Source: Pseudomonadota bacterium (GTDB lineage: Bacteria > Bdellovibrionota > Bacteriovoracia > Bacteriovoracales > Bacteriovoracaceae). From it: a stretch of 7,263 nucleotides of DNA. Location of the stretch: positions 1 to 7,263 of the forward strand of contig JAEYUK010000352.1 of the NCBI GenBank assembly GCA_023432655.1. Direction: 5' to 3'. Made by a program: the position numbers and the translations under genes. Below, piece by piece: positions 1-5,638 of this stretch; position 1 is the stretch's first letter; each line of letters starts with the position of its first letter. Below the pieces are notes generated by a model that was given only the letters and a program-made list of their open reading frames with translations, searched no databases and was not told the origin of the DNA.

Positions 1-1
1 A

Positions 2-448
2 AAAATTTTTGAAGGTGGTCCATTATTAATTGCGCGCCTTTGTCCCGTGGATTACCACCGTTACCATTATCCAGAAAATGGAAAAGTATTGGATAATTTC
101 CGCGTGCCAGGCGCCTATGATTCAGTAAACCCTTTTGCTCTTCAGTATAAGAATCAGATCTTCATTAAAAATGAACGCCACGTCTCTATTCTTCAGACAG
201 AAAATTTTGGTCGTCTGGCCTATATAGAAGTGGGGGCGATCTGTGTTGGAAAGATTGTTCAAACTCATCGCTGGAATAAGAATTTCCTACGTGGGGAAGA
301 GAAGGGATACTTTCTATTCGGTGGCTCAACAGTTGTGGTTGTTGGCGAGAAAGGGGCCTGGAAACCTTCACAGGATATTATCACAAACACGGAAAAGGGT
401 ATTGAAACCTATCTCCATCTGGGAACTGAAGTCGCTGTTAAATGTTAA
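2..448 (+). CDS. psd: Phosphatidylserine decarboxylase, C-terminal part (5' end outside window)
   Basis: This enzyme converts phosphatidylserine to phosphatidylethanolamine at the inner membrane, the last step of PE synthesis. The reading frame is open to the left edge; the first visible residues are KIFEGGPLLIARLCPVDYHR, so the GTG at 47 is an internal valine and not a start. Family landmarks are the RLCPVDYHRYH segment, the NERH motif near 165-180, the EVGAICVGKIVQTH stretch, and FGGST at 317-331. The serine codon of GGST (326-328) is where the proenzyme cleaves itself to form the pyruvoyl group, so the window holds part of the beta chain and the whole alpha chain. GGST replaces the LGST of the E. 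coli enzyme; this is a known variant. The stop (TAA, 446-448) lies inside the last codons of the convergent hydrolase gene. The missing 5' part means that full length and upstream context cannot be judged. Confidence 0.95.
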   Translation, partial: KIFEGGPLLIARLCPVDYHRYHYPENGKVLDNFRVPGAYDSVNPFALQYKNQIFIKNERHVSILQTENFGRLAYIEVGAICVGKIVQTHRWNKNFLRGEEKGYFLFGGSTVVVVGEKGAWKPSQDIITNTEKGIETYLHLGTEVAVKC

Positions 449-1211
449 TGGTACAGACAACAGGAAAATGATCTGAGGGATAATGTCCCTCAGGTTTTGA
501 TTTATCCATAATACAGGCCTTAACTTCAATCTGATTATCTACTAATATCCAGTCAATCCGCGAACCGTTTTGACACTCACCCTGAAAGGCATGGTGGGAA
601 GTCTCCTCTGTGGCATTAAAAATTCTCCAGCTGTCGATGAGTTTCGGGAAATGATCAGTTAAAACCTGTCTCACCGGACTATCAGGATCATCGTTAAAAT
701 CCCCGAAGATGAATAAACTCGACTGTCCATCCCACTCTTTTTTAATTTCCTGGGCCAGCACTTTTACTTGATGGAGTCGAGTCTCCCTTTTCACGTGATC
801 GAGATGGGTATTAACCATAAAGAATTTAAGCTCAGAGTTTTTTAGCTGAACTTCAGTCCATGTCATAAGTCGTGGGAATGCACTCTCAAAGGACTTACTT
901 CCAGCGATCTGTGGAGTTTCTGAAAGCCAAAGGTCACCGCTTCTTAAAACTTCGAAGGCCTGTTTCCGAAGGTAGAAGGATGGGTACATACGCTCTTTAA
1001 TCCAGGAGCGATGATGGTCAATGATGATAAAATCTTTTAGAAGAATTTCAAAATCCTTAAGCTGATCGAAGCGACCTTCCTGAGTGGCGATTACATCAGG
1101 TGAATGGGAGAGTAATAGCTCCGTCAAATGAAGCCGCCGATGGGACCATGAATTAGCACCATCGGCGGGATTATCAAAACGTATATTCGATGAAATAAGT
1201 TTTACTTTCAT
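438..1211 (-). CDS. Endonuclease/exonuclease/phosphatase-fold metal-dependent hydrolase
   Basis: A 257-aa protein of the EEP superfamily (DNase I, exonuclease III and sphingomyelinase fold), closest in style to the COG3568-type hydrolases that begin SSNIRFDNPxDGxxSWxxRR. The catalytic set looks complete: Asn9, metal-binding Glu45 (TQEG), NTHLDH with His136 and Asp138, GDFND with Asp171 and Asn173, SRIDWI with Asp220, and a C-terminal SDH with Asp247 and His248. No signal peptide or membrane segment is visible, so it should act in the cytoplasm. The substrate (nucleic acid, phospholipid, sugar phosphate or other phosphodiester) cannot be told from the motifs. It is the last gene of the four-gene minus-strand cluster, 15 bp after the lipoprotein gene. 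Its ATG has only a weak ribosome-binding site, so translation may depend on coupling to the gene before it. It overlaps the convergent psd by 11 bp. Confidence 0.88.
   Translation of the reverse strand: MKVKLISSNIRFDNPADGANSWSHRRLHLTELLLSHSPDVIATQEGRFDQLKDFEILLKDFIIIDHHRSWIKERMYPSFYLRKQAFEVLRSGDLWLSETPQIAGSKSFESAFPRLMTWTEVQLKNSELKFFMVNTHLDHVKRETRLHQVKVLAQEIKKEWDGQSSLFIFGDFNDDPDSPVRQVLTDHFPKLIDSWRIFNATEETSHHAFQGECQNGSRIDWILVDNQIEVKACIMDKSKPEGHYPSDHFPVVCTINI
471..503 (+). terminator. Rho-independent terminator for psd, inside the opposing gene
   Basis: A perfect 8-bp stem, CTGAGGGA (473-480) with TCCCTCAG (486-493), closes a 5-nt loop (TAATG). It can be extended by one T-G wobble and one A-T pair, and is followed by TTTTGATTT. 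It starts 22 bp after the psd stop, a typical place for an intrinsic terminator. It lies within the 3' coding part of the convergent hydrolase gene. In the minus direction the bases after the stem are ATCATTTT, so weak termination in that direction is also possible. Function is inferred from structure only. Confidence 0.65.
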
Positions 1212-1226
1212 TCATTTATTGTAAGC

Positions 1227-2573
1227 CTATTCCTCATTCTTCTCAATATAGCTCTCGATTTCTAAAGTTAAATAACCTTCAGTGCTTGTGTTTTGCGCAG
1301 GAGTTAAAACATACTTCCGACATAACGGACCATATTCGCCGGTTATAACATAGGTCGAAAACGGAAGTGCACGTAAATTGAGATTTAAACTATTTTCAAA
1401 TGAGCGTATTTTCATTTCCCAAACTACTCCTTCAGTGAGTGTCTGTTCCTCTACTCTTGAGATTTCTCCCCGATTAATTATCATTTCACCTACTAATTCT
1501 TGATAACTTATTGGTAAGTTTACTTCCGAACTGATCTGTCTTACCAAATGATTACATTTAACGATGGTGCCACCATGTAAGGGGTTACCTTCCACATAAT
1601 TTTTTCTAACAACTGATTCTTCAAAACTTCTTTCTGATTTAGTCCCTTTAATCCTAAGGTAGACGCTACCTTTTGAACTAATAAGAGTGAGAGGAGAGGC
1701 CGGGAAGCCGTTCTTTCTTTGAATGACGTTTTTATTGTATTGAAAGCGCTTCAGGAGAGTTTCTTTCAATTGCTGAGGAGAGGCGTAGACCAGGATCTGG
1801 TCGCCATTTTTTAAATTTTTCTCATACCAGAGAGGAGGAGCAGTCTCAGAGTAATTAAAAAAGATGGACTCTTCAGAATACTGTTCAGTTTCTCTGATGT
1901 CGTATAAATCTTTAAACGCTTTGAATGTGAGTTTACGAGAAACATAAAAAATGCTCGACTTATTTCCATCGAAAAAGTGCACTCGGTAAGTCTTGTCCTT
2001 TATCGATTGGTCTGATGAAACATAATTTTGAATAATCTGAGGGAGATTTCTTTTTAAAGATAGAGTAGCCTTCCCATTAAGGAGTCTATGCACTTTATCA
2101 TGGGAAAGCGTTATTTTCATATTTTGATTCCATGAGGCAAGGCGAGTGTGTTCATCCCCTTCGATGAGATAGAGTTCATCCGGTCGTAACTCTGTATAAT
2201 CAAAATTCAGCTCTAGAACGTATGACATTTGATTTAATTGATGAAAATCGGAACTTCTCTTCAGAATGAGATTATTCCATTCTGAGAAGTATTCTTTTCG
2301 TGAGAGATCATTTGATTTGTTTGTCATTAGTTTTATTGCACGTTTTTTGTCATCACCATTGTTAGAGAATTTAACCTCAATTGGATAAGAGTTATTGATA
2401 ATGATTGAACCTTTTATCACTCCCAATGGCTCAAAGTTAGCGATGTATTTTTCCTTGTCGGAAGTTTCCAAATGATTAAGGATTTGATCGCCATCGTGAT
2501 CACCTAAATCCACGGGCGGAGGCGATTCATGTTTTCCACACGAGACAAGAAGAATAAGAATAATCCATTTCAT
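1227..2573 (-). CDS. Predicted lipoprotein of unknown function with a TSP3-like Asp motif
   Basis: A 448-aa protein I do not recognise. The N terminus MKWIILILLVSCGK is a very short lipoprotein signal: hydrophobic residues 3-10 and lipobox LVSC with the acylated Cys at 12. Residue +2 is Gly, so by the E. coli rule it would go to the outer membrane. Directly after a short proline-containing linker comes DHDGDQILNHLE (25-36), matching the Asp spacing of thrombospondin type 3 / EF-hand-like calcium repeats; only one copy is seen. The rest appears to be beta-rich with no family I can name. It has only two more cysteines (340 and 418), which could form a disulphide in the periplasm. The gene starts 2 bp after the stop of the 159-aa gene, with a good site (AAGGGG) inside that gene's end, so the two are probably translationally coupled. 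It appears richer in A+T than its neighbours by eye. It ends in TAG. Confidence 0.85.
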   Translation of the reverse strand: MKWIILILLVSCGKHESPPPVDLGDHDGDQILNHLETSDKEKYIANFEPLGVIKGSIIINNSYPIEVKFSNNGDDKKRAIKLMTNKSNDLSRKEYFSEWNNLILKRSSDFHQLNQMSYVLELNFDYTELRPDELYLIEGDEHTRLASWNQNMKITLSHDKVHRLLNGKATLSLKRNLPQIIQNYVSSDQSIKDKTYRVHFFDGNKSSIFYVSRKLTFKAFKDLYDIRETEQYSEESIFFNYSETAPPLWYEKNLKNGDQILVYASPQQLKETLLKRFQYNKNVIQRKNGFPASPLTLISSKGSVYLRIKGTKSERSFEESVVRKNYVEGNPLHGGTIVKCNHLVRQISSEVNLPISYQELVGEMIINRGEISRVEEQTLTEGVVWEMKIRSFENSLNLNLRALPFSTYVITGEYGPLCRKYVLTPAQNTSTEGYLTLEIESYIEKNEE

Positions 2574-2575
2574 AA

Positions 2576-3055
2576 TCAGTTCCCCTTCATGACCTGGTTC
2601 ATCATAGGTAGAAGTTCTCCCATGCCCCAGAAGACAATTTGACGATTTTTTAGTGGTACATTTTTTTCCGCTTTCTGATGTGCATCTTTTAAGAAGGATT
2701 CCAGATTGGAAAGCATGGCCTTAAAGATTTTGGCATCTCTTTCATCCATGGCGACTTTTTGGAAGCGAAATATCCGATCATGCTCTTTCTCCAGAACGGC
2801 TTCGATTAGTTCCAGGGATTCCGCTTTCCTTGCTTCGATGCCATTCATCTCTTCCATCATTAAGGGGGAAATGCTCTCATTTATGGTATAGCTGCCTTTT
2901 GACGTCTTCAAAACCCCTCTGATGATCAAGGCCTGAATGATATTAAAACAGACATTTTCCTGAAGACCGGATTGGAAAAGAATTTCTTCATAACTTAAGT
3001 TTTGATTTCCAATGCATTCGAGAACAACTCTTTCAAGTGATGATAAACCTCTCAT
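2576..3055 (-). CDS. Winged-helix-like, helix-rich small protein (putative regulator)
   Basis: A 159-aa protein of unknown function. The frame is open further upstream to an ATG at 3172, but that start would overlap the preceding gene by more than 100 bp. The ATG at 3053-3055 has an excellent ribosome-binding site (AAGGAG, 7 nt upstream) that overlaps the TAA stop of the gene before it, so I chose this start. Residues 5-60 resemble a MarR/TrmB-like winged helix: helix LERVVLECIG, then LSYEEILFQSGL, then recognition-helix-like VCFNIIQALIIRGVLK and a short wing KGSYTI. Residues 65-130 are highly charged and helical, perhaps a coiled coil for dimer formation, and the C terminus (FWGMGELLPMMNQVMKGN) is hydrophobic. 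I infer DNA or protein binding; no enzyme motif is present. It is the second gene of the cluster, between the 115-aa HTH gene (10-bp gap) and the lipoprotein gene (2-bp gap). Confidence 0.75.
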   Translation of the reverse strand: MRGLSSLERVVLECIGNQNLSYEEILFQSGLQENVCFNIIQALIIRGVLKTSKGSYTINESISPLMMEEMNGIEARKAESLELIEAVLEKEHDRIFRFQKVAMDERDAKIFKAMLSNLESFLKDAHQKAEKNVPLKNRQIVFWGMGELLPMMNQVMKGN

Positions 3056-3065
3056 ATGTAACTCC

Positions 3066-3413
3066 TTAAGCAATGCTTGTTTCTTGAAATAATGGACGGA
3101 TATAACTTCTGATGAATTTTTTATTTTCAACTCTGCGTTCGAAATAATCAGCGAGTTTTCCCAGCTCCTCATTGGTCATTAGTGCAGAAGCTTCTTCTAA
3201 TACGTAAGTCAGGCGAGAGTGATTTGGGTTGGCGTTCATCCCTTGGTTGATCGCCTTTTCGAAAGCTTCTAATTCATGGACTTTCATCGGCTTACCGAGG
3301 AAGAGACGGTAAATACGTGTGATCTGGATACCGGTACGGGCAGAAGACTCTTTAAGAGTTTCTTGAGGATAAAGCTGGCGATAGCGTTCAACGATTTTAT
3401 TTTCTAATCTCAT
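3066..3413 (-). CDS. Small helix-turn-helix protein, first gene of the sigma-54-driven cluster
   Basis: A 115-aa protein with a probable N-terminal helix-turn-helix: residues 19-43 (TLKESSARTGIQITRIYRLFLGKP by position) follow the Cro/CI-like pattern of helix, turn and recognition helix. A helical C-terminal half follows (ALMTNEELGKLADYFERR), ending in basic residues. The family is not known to me. Two ATG codons compete. The one at 3425 has no ribosome-binding site, while the one at 3411-3413 has GGAG six nucleotides upstream (that GGAG is part of the first ATGGAG); I chose the second (MRLENKIVERY). Its leader from the predicted sigma-54 start would be about 27 nt. It is read in the same direction as the activator gene 55 bp upstream and the winged-helix gene 10 bp downstream. 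The palindrome at its start could be its own operator (inference). Confidence 0.75.
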   Translation of the reverse strand: MRLENKIVERYRQLYPQETLKESSARTGIQITRIYRLFLGKPMKVHELEAFEKAINQGMNANPNHSRLTYVLEEASALMTNEELGKLADYFERRVENKKFIRSYIRPLFQETSIA

Positions 3414-3422
3414 GATCTTCTC
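3414..3422 (-). promoter_or_regulatory. Ribosome-binding site that decides the start of the 115-aa HTH gene
   Basis: On the minus strand the bases GGAG, then six nucleotides, precede the ATG at 3411-3413. The alternative ATG at 3423-3425 is preceded only by an A-rich stretch. The GGAG lies in the right arm of a 9-bp inverted repeat, so access to it may be controlled by RNA folding. Confidence 0.6.
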
Positions 3423-3446
3423 CATGTTTAGATTTTTATGGAGAAG
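3417..3446 (-). repeat. Perfect 9-12-9 inverted repeat across promoter start and ribosome-binding site
   Basis: The arm CTTCTCCAT (plus strand 3417-3425) and its exact reverse complement ATGGAGAAG (3438-3446) flank a 12-nt A/T-rich centre (3426-3437). In minus-strand RNA the left arm would pair with the AUGGAGAAG that contains the ribosome-binding site of the 115-aa gene. The predicted sigma-54 start (about 3440) falls within the left arm. It may be a DNA operator, an RNA hairpin masking translation of read-through transcripts, or both. No U-run follows it in the direction of transcription, so it is not an intrinsic terminator. Confidence 0.7.
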
Positions 3447-3450
3447 CTAG

Positions 3451-3467
3451 AGCAAAGGTCATGCCAA
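3451..3467 (-). promoter_or_regulatory. Sigma-54 (RpoN) -24/-12 promoter for the four-gene cluster
   Basis: Read on the minus strand the site is TTGGCATG-ACCT-TTGCT. It matches the sigma-54 consensus TTGGCACG-N4-TTGCW except C to T after TTGGCA, and has the required 10 nt between the GG (-24) and GC (-12) doublets. The expected transcription start is near 3440, about 27 nt before the chosen start codon of the 115-aa gene. It begins two bases after the stop codon of the sigma-54 activator gene, and that protein carries the GAFTGA loop needed to activate such promoters. Motif, spacing, orientation and neighbour all agree; activity is inferred. Confidence 0.8.
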
Positions 3468-3468
3468 C

Positions 3469-4791
3469 TTAGAAATGGAGCTTGTTTTCCTGGATGATTC
3501 TGTAAAAAGCGGAGCTCGAAATTTTCAAATCTTTAATAGAAGCGGTTATTTTGCCATTGTTTCTTTTTAATGCTTCTTCCACGGCCTTCTTTTCAAGCTG
3601 GGAAATATAGGCCTTAAGACCTTGCTGAAACACAAATTCCTGCCAGTCCTGACCGGTAGGTGCGGACGGTCCTTCTGAAGAAAGTGTTCTCTTGATCAAT
3701 TCGGCATCAATGACCCCTGATTGATCTTGTGAGAGGCGTTCACAGTATTTTCTTAATTCTCTGATGTTTCCGGGCCAGGAGTATTTTTTAAGGGCCTCGT
3801 AAGCTTCCGGCCTAATGACATAGCGGCGAGGAGATTTCTTCTGAAAATGGCGGACTAAAAGTTCAATGTCCTCGGGTCTTTGATTCAGGGGTTTCAGAGG
3901 AAAATGAAAGCCACTGATTCGATAGAATAAATCCTCTCGAAATTCCTTATTTTCAATTTTTTTGGTCAAGTCTTCACAGGTAGCAGTAATGAGTGTGAAT
4001 TCGCTTTTAACGGGCACTGAAGAGCCCACAGGGTAGAAGGTTTTTTCATCCAGTGCCTTAAGGAGTTTCTGCTGCATGGACAGCGGCATAGTGGCCACTT
4101 CATCTAAAAAGAGAGTTCCTCCGTGAGCGAGTTTCAACTTTCCATCTTTCTTTTGGTCGGCCCCGGTGAAGGCTCCCTTTTCATGGCCAAAGAGTTCTGA
4201 TTCCAGAAGATTTTCTGCCACTTCCGAGCAATTGAGATGAACGAGATTGGCTTCCGGGTGAGTAAACTCGTGAATTAACTTTCCGAGAAAGGACTTACCT
4301 GTCCCGGTTGGACCTGTGATGAATAGAGTTTGGTTCTTCCAGTTCACTTCACACAGGCGTCTGAGGCCCTCAATTAAATCTTCATCTTGAGTGATGAATT
4401 CCTCATTTAAAATTTTCTCGAACTTAAGGTTCTGAGAATGGATAAATTTTTGGATATAGACAGGGAGCTGTTCTTTTAACTTAAACTTTGAAAGATAGTG
4501 TTTGGCCCCTAAGGTATAAGCTTTTTCAATGACTTCTTCACCTTCATAAGAGCTCACCACAATACAGTGGGCGTTCCTTTTTACAATGTTTCCAATGAGA
4601 TCAACCCCATTTTGCTGGCCTAGCTCAATATCTGTTAAAACGATATCGTAATAGTTCTGGGCCACTTTTTCCTGGGCCACTTCAAAAGTTGGGGCTTCAT
4701 CAATCACTCCGTAGGGACGAAGTATTTCGACCAGATTAAGGCGCGCGTACTTGTCGTCTTCAATGATGAGAAAGGAGAGTTTAGATTTCAT
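3469..4791 (-). CDS. Sigma-54-dependent response regulator (NtrC family activator)
   Basis: A 440-aa, apparently complete three-domain activator. Receiver domain (about 1-120): acidic pocket Glu11-Asp12-Asp13, phospho-acceptor Asp54 (LTDIEL), Ser80 and Lys102. AAA+ domain (about 130-360): Walker A GPTGTGKS (160-167), sigma-54 contact loop GAFTGA (206-211), Walker B GTLFLDE (225-231), the arginine region FREDLFYR (284-291) and sensor II PGNIRELR (340-347). A Fis-like helix-turn-helix occupies about 405-438. It should bind enhancer DNA as an oligomer and use ATP to open sigma-54 promoters once phosphorylated. No histidine kinase gene lies in the window, so its signal is unknown. ATG start with a moderate ribosome-binding site (AAAGG). 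The sigma-54 promoter immediately downstream is the obvious candidate target. Operator-like palindromes lie upstream of its start and may mediate self-control. Confidence 0.95.
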   Translation of the reverse strand: MKSKLSFLIIEDDKYARLNLVEILRPYGVIDEAPTFEVAQEKVAQNYYDIVLTDIELGQQNGVDLIGNIVKRNAHCIVVSSYEGEEVIEKAYTLGAKHYLSKFKLKEQLPVYIQKFIHSQNLKFEKILNEEFITQDEDLIEGLRRLCEVNWKNQTLFITGPTGTGKSFLGKLIHEFTHPEANLVHLNCSEVAENLLESELFGHEKGAFTGADQKKDGKLKLAHGGTLFLDEVATMPLSMQQKLLKALDEKTFYPVGSSVPVKSEFTLITATCEDLTKKIENKEFREDLFYRISGFHFPLKPLNQRPEDIELLVRHFQKKSPRRYVIRPEAYEALKKYSWPGNIRELRKYCERLSQDQSGVIDAELIKRTLSSEGPSAPTGQDWQEFVFQQGLKAYISQLEKKAVEEALKRNNGKITASIKDLKISSSAFYRIIQENKLHF

Positions 4792-4814
4792 GAAGGCCCT
4801 TTTAGCGAGAAGTT

Positions 4815-4855
4815 ATTCCGATTTCAAATTATGGATTCGGAATCCGAATATTTTA
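4815..4855 (-). promoter_or_regulatory. Overlapping palindromes upstream of the activator gene, with possible -10 element
   Basis: The 15-bp site ATTCGG-AAT-CCGAAT (4835-4849) is a palindrome with a 3-bp centre. A second perfect repeat, ATTCCGA (4815-4821) with TCGGAAT (4837-4843), uses part of the same sequence, giving three related half-sites within 35 bp. On the minus strand TAAAAT (4855-4850) abuts the palindrome and could be a -10 box for the activator gene, but I see no good -35. The arrangement looks like an operator between the divergent activator and nagB genes, or two alternative RNA folds in the activator leader. Confidence 0.4.
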
Positions 4856-4866
4856 CATTGTCGATC

Positions 4867-4895
4867 TTGAATAGGGCTTAAGGCTGTCATACTAT
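4867..4895 (+). promoter_or_regulatory. Sigma-70-type promoter for nagB
   Basis: TTGAAT (4867-4872) and TACTAT (4890-4895) are separated by exactly 17 bp, and each matches the consensus at 4 of 6 positions. Transcription would start near 4902, leaving a leader of about 23 nt that contains the GAGG ribosome-binding site at 4915-4918, 6 nt before the ATG. Predicted from sequence only. Confidence 0.5.
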
Positions 4896-4924
4896 CTACT
4901 TGAAAATGAGAAACGAGGCGATTT

Positions 4925-5638
4925 ATGCGAATTATTCAATGTGGTTCTAAAGATGAAGCGGTGGCGGTGGTGGCTTCCATGGTCGCGGAAAGAATCAGTG
5001 CCCATCCGAGTTCCGTAATTGGTCTCGCCACGGGAAGAACGATGATTCCGGTTTATGAGACCCTCGCTAAATCTCTGGTGGATTTGTCCTCTGCCTTTTT
5101 CTTTATGCTTGATGAATATTACGGGTTGCCTGACGGTCATCCTTCAAGCTTTAAATATTTTATTCAAAAGCATGTCCTTGAACCTATGAAGTTAAAAGAG
5201 GATCAATTCGCTTTCCCGCCGGTTCATGCTGTGGACGGTGGTGATCATTATGAACAAAGTATTAAAGAAGCTGGAGGCATTGATTTGCAGCTGTTGGGCA
5301 TCGGTACGAATGGGCATGTGGGATTTAATGAACCAGGCTCACTACCGGATTCACTCACTCGGAAAGTCGCTCTGACTCCTGAGACGATTGAGGCCAATAG
5401 AGATCAGTTTGTTGATGAACTTATTCCTTCAGATGCTCTCTCTATGGGCTTAGGAACAATTTTACGAGCAAAATCACTTGTCATGCTGGCAACTGGAAAA
5501 TCCAAAGCTCCGGTGATTAAGTATCTTCTTAATCATCACGATGATCCAAACTGTCCTGCTACTTTCTTAAAAAACCATCCTCACTTTACAGTGGTGCTGG
5601 ACCCGGAAGCTGCTTCTAATATCAATTTAAATATCTGA
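4925..5638 (+). CDS. nagB: Glucosamine-6-phosphate deaminase
   Basis: A 237-aa enzyme converting glucosamine 6-phosphate to fructose 6-phosphate and ammonia in the cytoplasm, the entry of amino sugars (from chitin or peptidoglycan) into glycolysis. Visible motifs: GLATGRT (33-39, phosphate loop), FMLDEYYGL (60-68) with the Asp-Glu pair at 63-64, the active-site segment GIGTNGHVGFNEPGS (125-139) with catalytic His131 and Glu136, ALSMGLGTIL (171-180), ATGKSKAPVI (189-198), and CPATFLKNHPHFTVVLDPEAAS near the C terminus. Asn129 stands where E. coli NagB has Asp141; the same change occurs in Bacillus-type enzymes. The length fits the short, non-allosteric type (E. coli has 266 aa), so it probably lacks the GlcNAc-6-P allosteric control (inference). 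It has its own promoter and a GAGG ribosome-binding site. Its last 58 bp overlap the convergent deacetylase gene. No nagA or nagE lies beside it. Confidence 0.93.
   Translation: MRIIQCGSKDEAVAVVASMVAERISAHPSSVIGLATGRTMIPVYETLAKSLVDLSSAFFFMLDEYYGLPDGHPSSFKYFIQKHVLEPMKLKEDQFAFPPVHAVDGGDHYEQSIKEAGGIDLQLLGIGTNGHVGFNEPGSLPDSLTRKVALTPETIEANRDQFVDELIPSDALSMGLGTILRAKSLVMLATGKSKAPVIKYLLNHHDDPNCPATFLKNHPHFTVVLDPEAASNINLNI

Noticed and set aside
3056..3172. A longer form of the 159-aa protein starting at the ATG at 3172 (198 aa).
   Set aside because: It would overlap the 115-aa gene by over 100 bp and has no good ribosome-binding site, whereas the ATG at 3053-3055 has AAGGAG at ideal spacing right at the preceding stop.
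3694..3726. Inverted repeat GATCAAT / ATTGATC with 19-bp spacing inside the activator gene, a possible upstream activator site for the sigma-54 promoter about 230 bp away.
   Set aside because: Position is allowed for an enhancer, but the repeat is short, lies in coding sequence and contains a common TTGATCAA palindrome; no second copy supports it.
4892..5140. Minus-strand open frame antisense to the start of nagB (82 aa).
   Set aside because: Low-complexity His/Arg-rich product with no ribosome-binding site; a shadow of nagB codon use.
5569..5595. Small hairpin (CACT/AGTG with a GTAA loop on the minus strand) followed by six T, a possible terminator for the deacetylase gene.
   Set aside because: The stem is only 4-5 bp with a bulge, too weak to call, although the T-run is in the right place.
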